From the NCBI GenBank assembly GCA_964433225.1, contig CAYSQA010000003.1, positions 46,105 to 110,104 on the forward strand: a stretch of DNA of 64,000 nucleotides, written 5' to 3'. Made by a program: the position numbers and the translations under genes. Of the stretch, positions 1 to 7,760 are shown piece after piece (position 1 is the first letter of the stretch; each line of letters opens with the position of its first letter). This DNA comes from CG2-30-36-39 sp964433225. GTDB lineage: Bacteria; Patescibacteriota; Microgenomatia; UBA1400; PJMF01. Under the pieces are notes generated by a model, which was not told where the DNA came from, did not search any database, and was given only the letters and a program-made list of their open reading frames with translations.

Positions 1-182
1 ATCATGGTATATAAAGTTAGCCAAACAGGTCCAAATAACCAGTTGGGTGGGTTGAAAAATGGTTTATTGAGGGTGGTGTACCAATTAGGAATAGCTGAAG
101 CAGTGGCTATTGAACCAATTCCTCCTGCAGCTTGAGAAAGTAAAATAGAAATAATCAGCAGGTTTAGTTTTTTAATTTTCAT
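1..182 (-). CDS. tspO: TspO/MBR family membrane protein, 5' part only (cut by window edge)
   Basis: The reverse strand reads 60 codons from ATG at 182 to the window edge with no stop. After a hydrophobic first helix (about residues 6-27) comes IPNWYTTLNKPFFNPPNWLF followed by GPVWLTLYTM. This is the signature of tryptophan-rich TspO/MBR proteins, which normally read WY..L.KP.F.PP.W.FGPVWT.LY. The family forms five-helix membrane proteins that bind porphyrins and related ligands; its role in small genomes is unclear. Only helix 1 and the first loop are present, so integrity cannot be judged. A TATACT hexamer (190-195, reverse strand) lies 7 nt before the ATG, which fits a leaderless transcript. 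The gene is divergent from the next one. Confidence 0.85.
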   Translation of the reverse strand, partial: MKIKKLNLLIISILLSQAAGGIGSIATASAIPNWYTTLNKPFFNPPNWLFGPVWLTLYTM

Positions 183-189
183 TAATCCC

Positions 190-195
190 AGTATA
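190..195 (-). promoter_or_regulatory. Putative -10 (TATACT) for tspO, leaderless spacing
   Basis: TATACT on the reverse strand ends 7 nt before the tspO ATG (182). At that spacing transcription would begin at or beside the start codon. No convincing -35 was seen. Confidence 0.45.
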
Positions 196-214
196 GCAAG
201 CAAAAATAATCTTA

Positions 215-220
215 TACAAT
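215..220 (+). promoter_or_regulatory. Putative -10 (TACAAT) for the 233-736 gene
   Basis: TACAAT lies 12 nt before the ATG at 233. This predicts a leader of about 5 nt. No clear -35 was seen. Confidence 0.35.
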
Positions 221-232
221 AAGCTTAAAGTT

Positions 233-736
233 ATGAAAAAGAAGATAATTGTTAATGACAAAATGCAGTCAGATTATGAATATTTCTTGCTTGAGCCTGT
301 TGGTAAAAATTTTTCTCCAGATTTCAAGCCAGAGTTAACCCCACAACAAATGTTGGAGTTAGGAGTTTTTGGTGGTAAATATTTGACTGATTGTCAAATT
401 GAGTTTCCCCGAAGTTGGTTTGTTAATGCCAAGCTTTCTCCTGATAGAAAGGATATTTCATTAAATTTTTTTGGTGTTGATGCAAGTCAAAAACTCAGTG
501 ATTGGCAGAAAAAAGGCTGGCTTCATCCCAATGATCCACGAGGCTGGTTTCAGTGGTATTGTCGTTATTACTTGGGGAGAAGGTCAATTGATGATGATCG
601 TCAAATCAAACGTTGGCAAGCGATGACTAGGCACATAGCTCAGATAAAAAAGCATTGTAAAAAGGGTGATTTGAATTGTCGCAGAAAACAACGTCAAGCT
701 TTATTGCATTGGGCGTATGATTCCAGGAAATTTTAA
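233..736 (+). CDS. Conserved hypothetical protein, Trp/Arg-rich, function unknown
   Basis: A 167-aa soluble protein with no signal peptide or membrane segment. Its C-terminal half is dense in conserved-looking aromatic and basic residues: HPNDPRGWFQWYCRYYLGRR (about 98-117), then RQIKRW, a QIKKHC segment and a final QRQALLHWAYDSRKF. From memory, very similar C-terminal blocks occur in uncharacterised proteins of both bacteria and eukaryotes, so this is probably a real, widely spread family; I know no established function. The basic and aromatic character would suit nucleic-acid or nucleotide binding, but that is speculation. The ATG at 233 follows a possible -10, TACAAT (215-220), with a leader of only a few bases and no Shine-Dalgarno sequence. 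Confidence 0.75.
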   Translation: MKKKIIVNDKMQSDYEYFLLEPVGKNFSPDFKPELTPQQMLELGVFGGKYLTDCQIEFPRSWFVNAKLSPDRKDISLNFFGVDASQKLSDWQKKGWLHPNDPRGWFQWYCRYYLGRRSIDDDRQIKRWQAMTRHIAQIKKHCKKGDLNCRRKQRQALLHWAYDSRKF

Positions 737-758
737 TTTATTTTTTTTAAAATGGGTG

Positions 759-764
759 TATGAT
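759..764 (+). promoter_or_regulatory. Putative -10 (TATGAT) for the large surface protein
   Basis: TATGAT about 100 nt before the GTG start is the best -10-like match in this spacer. The implied leader (about 772-863) contains the hairpin GCACT-TTAG-AGTGC (775-788). This is weak support only. Confidence 0.25.
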
Positions 765-863
765 GTATTCTGTAGCACTTTAGAGTGCCGTGATTTTTGT
801 ACTTAAAAATGTTCTTTAAATAGTTCATAAGAACTAACTGCCTTATTTAGAAGAGAGGAAAAA

Positions 864-3800
864 GTGAAGAGAATTTTTAAACAATTTAGGAAGAAAATTA
901 TTCCTAATTTATTTTTGTTGTTACTAACTATTCAAAATCTTTTTCCCCTTTCAATTCTTTTTTCATCTTCAGCTCAAGCCCAGCTCCATCTAGACCCACA
1001 AGTTGTTAGTGTTGATTTTGATACATCAACTTATGAGCTTTCTCTAAGGGTTGCTGAACCATTAGTGCTTGATTATTTAGTTGAATATCAAGATGGTGAA
1101 GGAGTTATTCAAGCTGTTCAAGGTAAAACTGAGCTTGAGACTGGTGGCACTATTGCTGAAGTTTATTTAGGGGTTTGTTCTGCTACTGATTGTATCCCTG
1201 CTGATTTTGAAACTGGAAAATTAATTTTTCCTAATACTGATTATCAGGCAGACTTTGTTTATCAAAACGGCAATTTTTGGTTAGTGGAAAACAGTTTGGC
1301 TACTATTGAAAAAGTAGAGCTCGACAAAGTTTATACTGCTCCCCAAAATGGTCAAGTTCAGGTGACTTTCACAGAGTTACCAGCTAATCCAGGAACACTT
1401 AGTATCCAAGAAGTTTATTTAACTGAAGAACAAATGGCAGTTTCTGGTGCGGTTAGTAAAGTGGCTTATGACATTACTTCTGATATGGAGAATGGCACTT
1501 TTAAATATGAGCTTAAATTACCAGTTCCAGATTCGAATACTGGTGAGGTGCAGATCAAATATGCTGAAAGTGTAGAAGAGCTGGCTCAGGCTGTTGAGGT
1601 TGTTGTGGAAAAAAACGGAAATGAAGTGGTGGCCAAAGAGTTGAATCACTTTACGGTGTTTGTGGTGACTTCATTTGAGGAAGTACAAACAACTCCAACA
1701 ACTGATGGCTATAACGATATTTGGTATGTTTGGGGTGATCCTGGAGCTGAAATGATCAGAGTTCCCTCTGGAACAGACGGTATTGTTTCTAGTGAAGGAA
1801 ATTATCACGCCATAATAAATGATGGAGCTTTTACAAGATGGGATGGTTACAGATCGACTTTTCCAGCAGATGGTTACAATACAAGTGTTGATGTTTATCT
1901 TGATATGTCTTTAGCTGATGGATCAGTTGATAAAAGATTTGATTTTTCATCAGCTATTAATAAACCAGATGGAAACCATCGAAGAGACTTTATTTTAAGC
2001 TTGGGAACCAATCCAAGCATACATAATCAATGGTTAGCTAGTGCTAGTAATAATTCTCCAGGATGGCCTGGCAACCCAGGAAGAAATCCCGTAGATATTG
2101 TTGAAACTGGTTGGTACACCATTAAACATGAATTTAGAGCTAATAGCTCAAATGTATTGGAAGTAACTATTTCTTTATATAAAAAAGGAGAATCAACTCC
2201 AGTTGGTATTTGGGTTTTAAGTGATTCTTCTGATGTTATTGGTAATACGGTTGGTGGAAATAGATATGGATGGTTTATTTGGAGTGACAAATCCCCTGAC
2301 TCATTATTAGTTGATAATACTAAAATTGAAATTATAGATCCTATTATCAAAGATATTCACTTTAATACTGGGACTCCAGTTATTGGAGGATCTACTTCTA
2401 ATATTAATTTGGAGGTTCAAGCAACCTATCCAACATATGGCGTTGATCGAGTTCGTTTTAGATATGCACCGCCAGGAGAAACTTGTAAAGCACAATATAC
2501 TTCTCCATATTTTAACAATATTGGTGATGGGACAAAAAATGGTGATTTATACTCAATAGACTGGGATGTAACAGGTCTTCCTTCTGGAGAATATACAGCA
2601 TGTGCTTTGATGCATAGAGGGTCTGGTGCTAGTTCTGAAGGTTATAAGGATGAAAATCATGCAGAATTTAAAGTTGTGATAGATAATACAAAACCATCAG
2701 CTCCAACTATTATTTTTCCTGCAGAAAGTCAAAACTTTGTTTCAACCCCAATTTTGAATGATTGGACAGATGTAAATGATGATTCAGGAATTGATTATTA
2801 CAGAGTTGAATATAAATATGATGACGGTCACACCTTTTCAGGTTTCCCTTATAGAGAAACAACTGTTTCTCAAAGAAATCACATTCCTAATAATAGTGAA
2901 CAAGGTGGAGTAAGTTTCAGAGTTCAAGCTTTTGATGGATTGGGTAATGAAGGAGATTGGTCAGAATGGAGACATTATTATTTTGATAAAGAAGCTCCAA
3001 CTACGCCAACAAATTTAAGAAGATATATTAAAGGTACTACTACTGAGCTAGCCTGTGGTAATGTTACTCAAAGACAGACATTAATTCCAATTTGGGATGC
3101 AAATACAGAAAGTGATTTTGATCACTATGAATATAGTTCATTTAACCCAGGAGGATCTCAAGGAATAAATGAAGAGATTCTCTATACCAATGAAAAGATG
3201 CATTCTTGGACACCTCCAACCGATGGCACCTATGGTTTTGCTGTTAGGGCTGTTGATAAGGCTGGTAACAAATCAGCTTGGTCATTGTCAGGTGAAAGTT
3301 TAGTTGGTAGTTGTCAAATTACCTATGATTCGATTGCCCCAGATGTAGAAATTACTTCACCAGCCGCTGGTTTAGTTACTGGTATTGTAGATATTAGAGG
3401 GTCAGTTGAGGATACAAATCCACATCATTACTGGTTTGTTATTCAAAACTCTAGTGGCACTACAATCGCTGGTCCAGGAGTTGTAAATGATACTTCTTCT
3501 TTTACTGATGAATTGCTTTTATCTTGGGATGTTAGTTCATTACCAGATGGTGAATATACTATCAAGTTAGAGGCAAGAGATGCCGCTAATAATAAAGATG
3601 GTGGTTCAGTGCATTGGGTAAAAGTATTAGTTGATAATACCAAACCTTCTAGCACCATCACTTCTTATGGTTTAGGCAATGGCGGTGAAGTTGAAACAAA
3701 TACTTTTGATGGTTTGATTGAGGGGATAGCGACTGATATTGGCTCTGGTGTAGACCATGTTTTACTCTCTGTAGGTTACTATTCATTCGGAGATGGTCCT

Positions 3801-5006
3801 GCTGGTCAGAAATATTGGGATAAAGATGCTGCCACTTGGGTAGTTGGTGAAGTATTATTCCAAGCTAATGGAGCAGATACCTGGAGTTACCAATTACCAG
3901 ATGTGCCGGAGGGTGTTTACACTATTACTTCTCACGCAGTAGATGTGGCTGGTAACCAAGAAGCCACTTTTGTGATTACGATTGTGTATGACAAAACAAT
4001 TCCAGAAGTAACTCTAACAATAGACCCAACATCTCCTGATGGAGACAATGGTTGGTACAAAACTTTACCAACCATAACTTTGACTGCCACTGATAATTAT
4101 CAAACGGAGAAAATTGAGTACCACTGGAACAGTGATGGCTGGTCTACCTATACCAACTCATTAACTCCTCCAAGTGAAGGTCAAAACATTATTTACTATC
4201 GAGGAGTGGATAAAGTAGGTAATACCACTGCTGTTGGAGTCAAAGAAGTCAAATATGATGCGACTGCTCCAGTTGATGGTCCGCTCAACGTCAAAGTAGA
4301 GAATATTACTTTGGATTCTGCAATCGGTAAATGGGAAGCTCCAACTACTAACTCAGACATCACTCGCTATGTACTTTCATGGAAACATGAATCAGGTGAT
4401 AGTAATGGTATAGAAGTAGGCTCTGATATTTTTGAGCATGAAATGAAGAGTCTTTATAACGGTGAATGGACATTTATTGTTAAAGCCATGGATGATGCTG
4501 GTAACTTCAAAGAATCAGCAGTTAAATTCAGAATTGGCCCACCAGTTGGTGGTACTAGCTCAATTTCTGAAGGAACTGTTTTAGGAGTAATTGACGAAAC
4601 TGGTGAAACTACTAGGCCAACTAGTCAGGTAGCTGGTGTGGTTACAACAGTAGATGAAGCTTCTGAAAAGACTGAAGAACAAACTACTGATAATAATGAA
4701 GAAGGTCAAGTTCTCGGTGAAACAAAAGAACAATGCACTGGCGTTACTAGTAATTTGCCATGGTTATTATTGGTTATTCAGTTCGCCCTAATGGGATTAG
4801 CAGAATTGTTATTTAAGAATGCAGATAAAAAGATCAAAAAAACAATTTTCTGGGGATTGGCGTTATTAATGCCAGTAGTCTTTTATCTATCCAGAAATGA
4901 AGCTTGTTATAGTACTTTTGTTTATAATTGGTTTGTTTTGCCATCATTAGGAACAACGGTTTTGGCTAGATTGGTTAGTTACTTCTTCATTGAAGAAATC
5001 GCTTAG
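864..5006 (+). CDS. Very large exported Ig-like repeat surface protein with C-terminal membrane anchor
   Basis: A 1380-aa protein. The GTG start at 864 follows AGAGGAA. The N-terminus has Lys/Arg then a hydrophobic stretch ending near SSAQAQ (about 28-40), a signal peptide. The middle contains several beta-rich modules of roughly 90-110 aa. Many end in a VDNTKPS or YD..AP type linker and carry DGEYT or AVD.AGN turns, typical of bacterial Ig-like and fibronectin-like modules of adhesins and cell-wall proteins. The region around 285-490 resembles a concanavalin-like jelly-roll, judged only by pattern. After an acidic Thr/Glu-rich linker (about 1230-1290) three hydrophobic segments end the protein, so it is anchored by helices rather than LPXTG. 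Cys are few. It probably acts as an adhesin or sheath component; the ligand is unknown. Upstream lies a leader of about 90 nt with a small hairpin at 775-788. Confidence 0.8.
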   Translation: MKRIFKQFRKKIIPNLFLLLLTIQNLFPLSILFSSSAQAQLHLDPQVVSVDFDTSTYELSLRVAEPLVLDYLVEYQDGEGVIQAVQGKTELETGGTIAEVYLGVCSATDCIPADFETGKLIFPNTDYQADFVYQNGNFWLVENSLATIEKVELDKVYTAPQNGQVQVTFTELPANPGTLSIQEVYLTEEQMAVSGAVSKVAYDITSDMENGTFKYELKLPVPDSNTGEVQIKYAESVEELAQAVEVVVEKNGNEVVAKELNHFTVFVVTSFEEVQTTPTTDGYNDIWYVWGDPGAEMIRVPSGTDGIVSSEGNYHAIINDGAFTRWDGYRSTFPADGYNTSVDVYLDMSLADGSVDKRFDFSSAINKPDGNHRRDFILSLGTNPSIHNQWLASASNNSPGWPGNPGRNPVDIVETGWYTIKHEFRANSSNVLEVTISLYKKGESTPVGIWVLSDSSDVIGNTVGGNRYGWFIWSDKSPDSLLVDNTKIEIIDPIIKDIHFNTGTPVIGGSTSNINLEVQATYPTYGVDRVRFRYAPPGETCKAQYTSPYFNNIGDGTKNGDLYSIDWDVTGLPSGEYTACALMHRGSGASSEGYKDENHAEFKVVIDNTKPSAPTIIFPAESQNFVSTPILNDWTDVNDDSGIDYYRVEYKYDDGHTFSGFPYRETTVSQRNHIPNNSEQGGVSFRVQAFDGLGNEGDWSEWRHYYFDKEAPTTPTNLRRYIKGTTTELACGNVTQRQTLIPIWDANTESDFDHYEYSSFNPGGSQGINEEILYTNEKMHSWTPPTDGTYGFAVRAVDKAGNKSAWSLSGESLVGSCQITYDSIAPDVEITSPAAGLVTGIVDIRGSVEDTNPHHYWFVIQNSSGTTIAGPGVVNDTSSFTDELLLSWDVSSLPDGEYTIKLEARDAANNKDGGSVHWVKVLVDNTKPSSTITSYGLGNGGEVETNTFDGLIEGIATDIGSGVDHVLLSVGYYSFGDGPAGQKYWDKDAATWVVGEVLFQANGADTWSYQLPDVPEGVYTITSHAVDVAGNQEATFVITIVYDKTIPEVTLTIDPTSPDGDNGWYKTLPTITLTATDNYQTEKIEYHWNSDGWSTYTNSLTPPSEGQNIIYYRGVDKVGNTTAVGVKEVKYDATAPVDGPLNVKVENITLDSAIGKWEAPTTNSDITRYVLSWKHESGDSNGIEVGSDIFEHEMKSLYNGEWTFIVKAMDDAGNFKESAVKFRIGPPVGGTSSISEGTVLGVIDETGETTRPTSQVAGVVTTVDEASEKTEEQTTDNNEEGQVLGETKEQCTGVTSNLPWLLLVIQFALMGLAELLFKNADKKIKKTIFWGLALLMPVVFYLSRNEACYSTFVYNWFVLPSLGTTVLARLVSYFFIEEIA

Positions 5007-5030
5007 CGTAGTAATTAGTAAAAACATAAG

Positions 5031-5062
5031 AACTCCCCTACTTCAAATAGGGGAGTTTTGTT
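5031..5062 (+). terminator. Rho-independent terminator after the large surface protein
   Basis: A perfect 9-bp stem, AACTCCCCT (5031-5039) with AGGGGAGTT (5049-5057), is followed by a short T-rich tail. It lies 24 bases after the stop at 5006. Confidence 0.85.
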
Positions 5063-5063
5063 A

Positions 5064-5069
5064 TATAAT
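5064..5069 (+). promoter_or_regulatory. -10 hexamer TATAAT of the attenuator/hisC transcript
   Basis: A perfect TATAAT ends 8 nt before the leader-peptide ATG (5078), so the leader mRNA should begin at or within a base or two of the ATG. It sits just behind the terminator at 5031-5062, so the transcript is insulated from the upstream gene. No strong -35 was found. Confidence 0.6.
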
Positions 5070-5077
5070 CTCTTTTT

Positions 5078-5143
5078 ATGTTACTAGCTAACACACACCA
5101 TCATGCTTGGTATTACACCCTGAAAGGAGGTGTGTGTTTTTAG
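5078..5143 (+). CDS. Attenuator leader peptide rich in His, Trp and Tyr
   Basis: A 21-codon reading frame from ATG 5078 to TAG 5141-5143. It reads M-L-L-A-N-T, then His7-His8-His9-Ala10-Trp11-Tyr12-Tyr13, then T-L-K-G-G-V-C-F. Three consecutive His codons (5096-5104) plus one Trp and two Tyr codons (5108-5116) in so short a frame are characteristic of amino-acid-sensing leader peptides such as those of his, trp and phe operons. The codons overlap alternative RNA pairings (entry 5090-5206), and the controlled gene is a HisC-like aminotransferase that could act on histidinol phosphate and aromatic amino acids. There is no Shine-Dalgarno site; the TATAAT 8 nt upstream suggests leaderless initiation. 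The peptide itself probably has no function beyond being translated. Confidence 0.85.
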   Translation: MLLANTHHHAWYYTLKGGVCF

Positions 5144-5206
5144 TGGTTTAATTTCATCAAAATAAATTTAAAAATACATTTAACCTCCTTTTTAGGAGGT
5201 TTTTTT
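5090..5206 (+). promoter_or_regulatory. Ribosome-mediated transcription attenuator controlling the HisC-like gene
   Basis: Four segments form the classic mutually exclusive pairings. 1:2 is AACACACACC (5090-5099) with GGTGTGTGTT (5129-5138), 10 bp perfect. 2:3, the antiterminator, is AAAGGAGGT (5123-5131) with ACCTCCTTT (5183-5191), 9 bp perfect. 3:4, the terminator, is AACCTCCT (5182-5189) with AGGAGGTT (5194-5201), with a TTTT loop and a run of seven T (5200-5206). Segment 1 overlaps the first His codons. Predicted behaviour: a ribosome stalled at the His codons masks segment 1, frees segment 2 to pair with 3, and transcription continues. A ribosome that runs to the stop at 5143 covers segment 2 and 3:4 terminates. 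Stalling at the Trp/Tyr codons would also mask segment 1 but comes closer to segment 2, so His is the best-placed signal. Confidence 0.85.
5182..5206 (+). terminator. Attenuator terminator (3:4 hairpin)
   Basis: An 8-bp stem with a 4-nt loop and seven T, ending 17 nt before the hisC-like ATG. Its position between promoter and gene makes it a conditional terminator. Confidence 0.85.
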
Positions 5207-5223
5207 GTATTTGGAAAGGAAAA

Positions 5224-6291
5224 ATGAAAGTAAATAATGAAAAACAATTCATTAGTATGAAGCAACTTTATGCTTTTGGTAAAAAAAGGAAAATAGATTT
5301 GTCATTAAGTGAAAATCCATTGGGGTGTTCACCTGTGGTGGCTATGGCTTTAGGAAAAACCAATTTTCAGATTAATGATTACCCACAGCCAAATGGTAGT
5401 TTTCTCAAGAAAAAACTAGCCAGTTTCAATGGTTTAAAAACGGCTAATTTTTTTGTGGCTAATGGTTCAGAAGCAATAATTTGTTCTTTGCCAAGGTTAT
5501 TTAGTAATAGTGATGGTGAGGTGCTTATTCCAAATCTAACTTTTCCGATGTTCAAAACGAGCTCATTACTAGCGGGATTAAAAGTGATAGAAATACCAAT
5601 GACTAAATCTTTGAAAATTAATTTAAATAAATTTGAACAACTAATTACTGAAAATACTAAAATAATTTTTTTATGTAATCCCAATAATCCTACTGGTTCT
5701 ATTTTGTCTAAGAAAAAAATATTAGCTTTTTTGAAAAAAATATCCAAAAATATTTTATTAATTATCGATGAAGCAAATATTGAATTTGGTGGAGAAAGCA
5801 TGATTGGTGAAGTTAAAAACAATCGTAATTTGGTCGTGTTAAGAACCTTTTCCAAAGGTTTTGGCTTGGCTAACTTACGGGTTGGTTTTGCTGTAGCTAA
5901 TGAAAAAATTGTTAATCAGTTAGAAAGAATTAGTCAGCCTTTTGCTACTAGTGGTTTGAGTGAACTACTCACGAGTGTTGCTTTAACAGATCAAAACTTT
6001 ATTCAGCAAACCAAAAAATTTATTAGTCAACAAAGAAGGCTAATAAAAAAACAATTAGTTAGTTTTGGTTTTAAGGTTTTTCCTTCACAAGCTAATAATT
6101 TATTTGTTAAATTACCCGGTAACATTTCAGTTCAAAAATTTGAACAAGCTTTAGATAGAAATAATATTTCTTTGGTGATGGGCAAAAGTTTTTCCGGCTT
6201 TGATAATCAATTTTTTAGGGTGAGCATTAGAGATGAAAAAACTAATCAAAAATTTTTAAAATTTATTGAAAAAATTAGCGATACTGATTAA
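5224..6291 (+). CDS. hisC: Histidinol-phosphate aminotransferase-like PLP enzyme (aminotransferase class I/II)
   Basis: A 355-aa protein, near the usual HisC length. Family motifs in order: SENPLGCSP near the N-terminus, YPQPNGS, ANGSEAI, NPNNPTG (about 152-158), DEANIEFGG, and TFSKGFGLANLRVGF with the PLP lysine at about K211. The C-terminal FRVSIRD supplies the substrate-carboxylate arginine. HisC moves an amino group from glutamate to imidazole-acetol phosphate; relatives also use aromatic keto acids or threonine phosphate, so exact substrate is not settled. The start follows AAAGGA (5215-5220). No other histidine or aromatic biosynthesis gene is in the window, yet the gene has a His/Trp/Tyr attenuator, which supports a role in amino-acid supply. 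Its 3' end overlaps convergent pyrF by 17 bp. Confidence 0.8.
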   Translation: MKVNNEKQFISMKQLYAFGKKRKIDLSLSENPLGCSPVVAMALGKTNFQINDYPQPNGSFLKKKLASFNGLKTANFFVANGSEAIICSLPRLFSNSDGEVLIPNLTFPMFKTSSLLAGLKVIEIPMTKSLKINLNKFEQLITENTKIIFLCNPNNPTGSILSKKKILAFLKKISKNILLIIDEANIEFGGESMIGEVKNNRNLVVLRTFSKGFGLANLRVGFAVANEKIVNQLERISQPFATSGLSELLTSVALTDQNFIQQTKKFISQQRRLIKKQLVSFGFKVFPSQANNLFVKLPGNISVQKFEQALDRNNISLVMGKSFSGFDNQFFRVSIRDEKTNQKFLKFIEKISDTD

Positions 6292-7075
6292 TTGTTTCTT
6301 TTAATTCTTTAGCCGCTTGTTGAGGTTGGTCATTAAAAATAATCTCTCGTGATGAATTAATAATTAAACCAGCTTTATTGTTATTTAAACCAGCTTTGAG
6401 TACTGATGGAAGATCACCACCTTGAGCCCCGATCCCAGGAACTAGCATGGTCATCTCACCAATGATTTTTCTAGCCTCAGCTAACTCTTCTGGATAAGTA
6501 GCACCTAGAACCAACATACAGTTATTGTTTTTATTCCAGTCAGTGGTTACTTTTTTTGCTACTATTTTCCAGAGTGGTTGGTCATCTAGTTTTAGGTTCT
6601 GAAGTTCATTGGCTCCTGGATTAGAAGTGTGACAAAGAATAATCGAGATTTTATCTTTTCTAGCTAAAAAGGGCTTTAGAGCCTCTTTACCAAGATATGG
6701 ATGTAAAGTAACAGCATCAAAGCCTAACTGATCAAAGATAGAGGCGACATATCCATCATTGGTGGAGCCAATGTCGGCTCTTTTGGCATCGGCGATGGTA
6801 AAAATATCTGGGTATCTCGTTTTTAGATAGTCCATCGTGAGTTGAAGTTCTGTCCAGCCTTGAGACCCTCTGGCTTCATAAAAGGCTAAATTGGGTTTGT
6901 AGGCAGCGATATCTTGATGGGTTTGATCAATGATCCACTTATTGAAATTAAATTGGGGGGTGGGACTTTGGAGAAATTCTTTGGGTAGTTTATTAATATT
7001 TGAGTCAAGACCAACACAGACTAATGAATTAACTTGGTTAACTCTAGTTGAATATTTTTTTATGGCGCTATTCAT
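6275..7075 (-). CDS. pyrF: Orotidine 5'-phosphate decarboxylase
   Basis: It decarboxylates orotidine monophosphate to UMP, the last step of de novo pyrimidine synthesis. From ATG 7075 the protein is 266 aa. VCVGLDSN lies near residue 19 and the catalytic Asp-Lys-x-x-Asp core IADAKRADIG is at 94-103 (K98, D96, D101). DAVTLHPYLG and VPGIGAQGGD follow. The length and these motifs fit the longer type 2 (UMP-synthase-like) subfamily. A longer frame up to 7114 exists, but ATG 7075 gives the normal N-terminus and an 8-bp overlap with pyrE, implying translational coupling in a pyrE-pyrF operon. No earlier pyr genes are present here. Confidence 0.92.
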   Translation of the reverse strand: MNSAIKKYSTRVNQVNSLVCVGLDSNINKLPKEFLQSPTPQFNFNKWIIDQTHQDIAAYKPNLAFYEARGSQGWTELQLTMDYLKTRYPDIFTIADAKRADIGSTNDGYVASIFDQLGFDAVTLHPYLGKEALKPFLARKDKISIILCHTSNPGANELQNLKLDDQPLWKIVAKKVTTDWNKNNNCMLVLGATYPEELAEARKIIGEMTMLVPGIGAQGGDLPSVLKAGLNNNKAGLIINSSREIIFNDQPQQAAKELKETINQYR

Positions 7076-7706
7076 GTTGTTTGGTCCAAGCATGAGGGTC
7101 TGCCAACCAATCATTAACGATCGCTACTTGACTAAAGGTAAGTAATTTTCTTTTTAAAGCTTCAGCTAAAATATAATCAAAAGTAGTGAGGGTATGAAGT
7201 TTAACATTTACTTGTTTAAAAGAGATTTCTGCTTCTTTAAATTCGTAACTGGTAATGGCCAAACAGTCACTAATTTGGCCTAGTTCTTGTTTAATAGCAG
7301 TGACTCCACGGAGGCTGGAGTAACCAGTAGTGATATGGTCTTCAATTAATAACACTTTTTTATTTTTAACAGTTCCTCCTTCAATACTTTTTTTAGTGCC
7401 ATGATCTTTGACAGCTTTTCTAATAAACATAGATGGTTTTTGTAAATGAAAGCCAAGGGCTGCGCTGTGAGGAATCCCAGCGGATTCAATACCAGCAATG
7501 ACATCAAAAGTTAATTTCTTTTCTTCAATTAATTTTCTAAAACCATTTATTACTATTCGCCACTGTTTAACATTGGCGGGGAAAACCCTGTTGTCTAGGT
7601 AAACAGGTGACAAAATACCTGATTTAAACTTAATAGGATTGGAGGTGCTGAAGCCGACCGCTTTGATGTCCAATAAAGCTTGGGCTATTTTTTTTGCATA
7701 GTTCAT
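7068..7706 (-). CDS. pyrE: Orotate phosphoribosyltransferase
   Basis: It joins orotate to PRPP to make orotidine monophosphate, the substrate of the adjacent PyrF. The 212-aa protein has the type I phosphoribosyltransferase PRPP loop VLLIEDHITTGYSS at about 118-131 and FDVIAGIESAGIPHSAALGF, the sequence that places orotate near PRPP. RKAVKDHGTKKSIEG is the flexible catalytic loop. I use ATG 7706 rather than the TTG one codon earlier. The final codons overlap the pyrF start, so it is the first gene of a two-gene operon, divergent from the HIT-like gene. Confidence 0.92.
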   Translation of the reverse strand: MNYAKKIAQALLDIKAVGFSTSNPIKFKSGILSPVYLDNRVFPANVKQWRIVINGFRKLIEEKKLTFDVIAGIESAGIPHSAALGFHLQKPSMFIRKAVKDHGTKKSIEGGTVKNKKVLLIEDHITTGYSSLRGVTAIKQELGQISDCLAITSYEFKEAEISFKQVNVKLHTLTTFDYILAEALKRKLLTFSQVAIVNDWLADPHAWTKQHE

Positions 7707-7746
7707 CAAAAACTAAGGATAGCACTGATAAAAGTATTTTTTAAGT

Positions 7747-7752
7747 TATAAT
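7747..7752 (+). promoter_or_regulatory. -10 TATAAT of the HIT-like gene, leaderless spacing
   Basis: A perfect TATAAT ends 8 nt before ATG 7761, the same geometry as the hisC leader. No strong -35 was seen. Confidence 0.5.
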
Positions 7753-7760
7753 TTTAAATT

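Noticed and set aside
775..788. Riboswitch in the leader of the large surface protein
   Set aside because: Only a 5-bp hairpin is visible; nothing resembles a known riboswitch core.
5379..5855. 158-codon frame opposite the hisC-like gene
   Set aside because: It is fully antisense to a gene with intact PLP-enzyme motifs and shows no family features.
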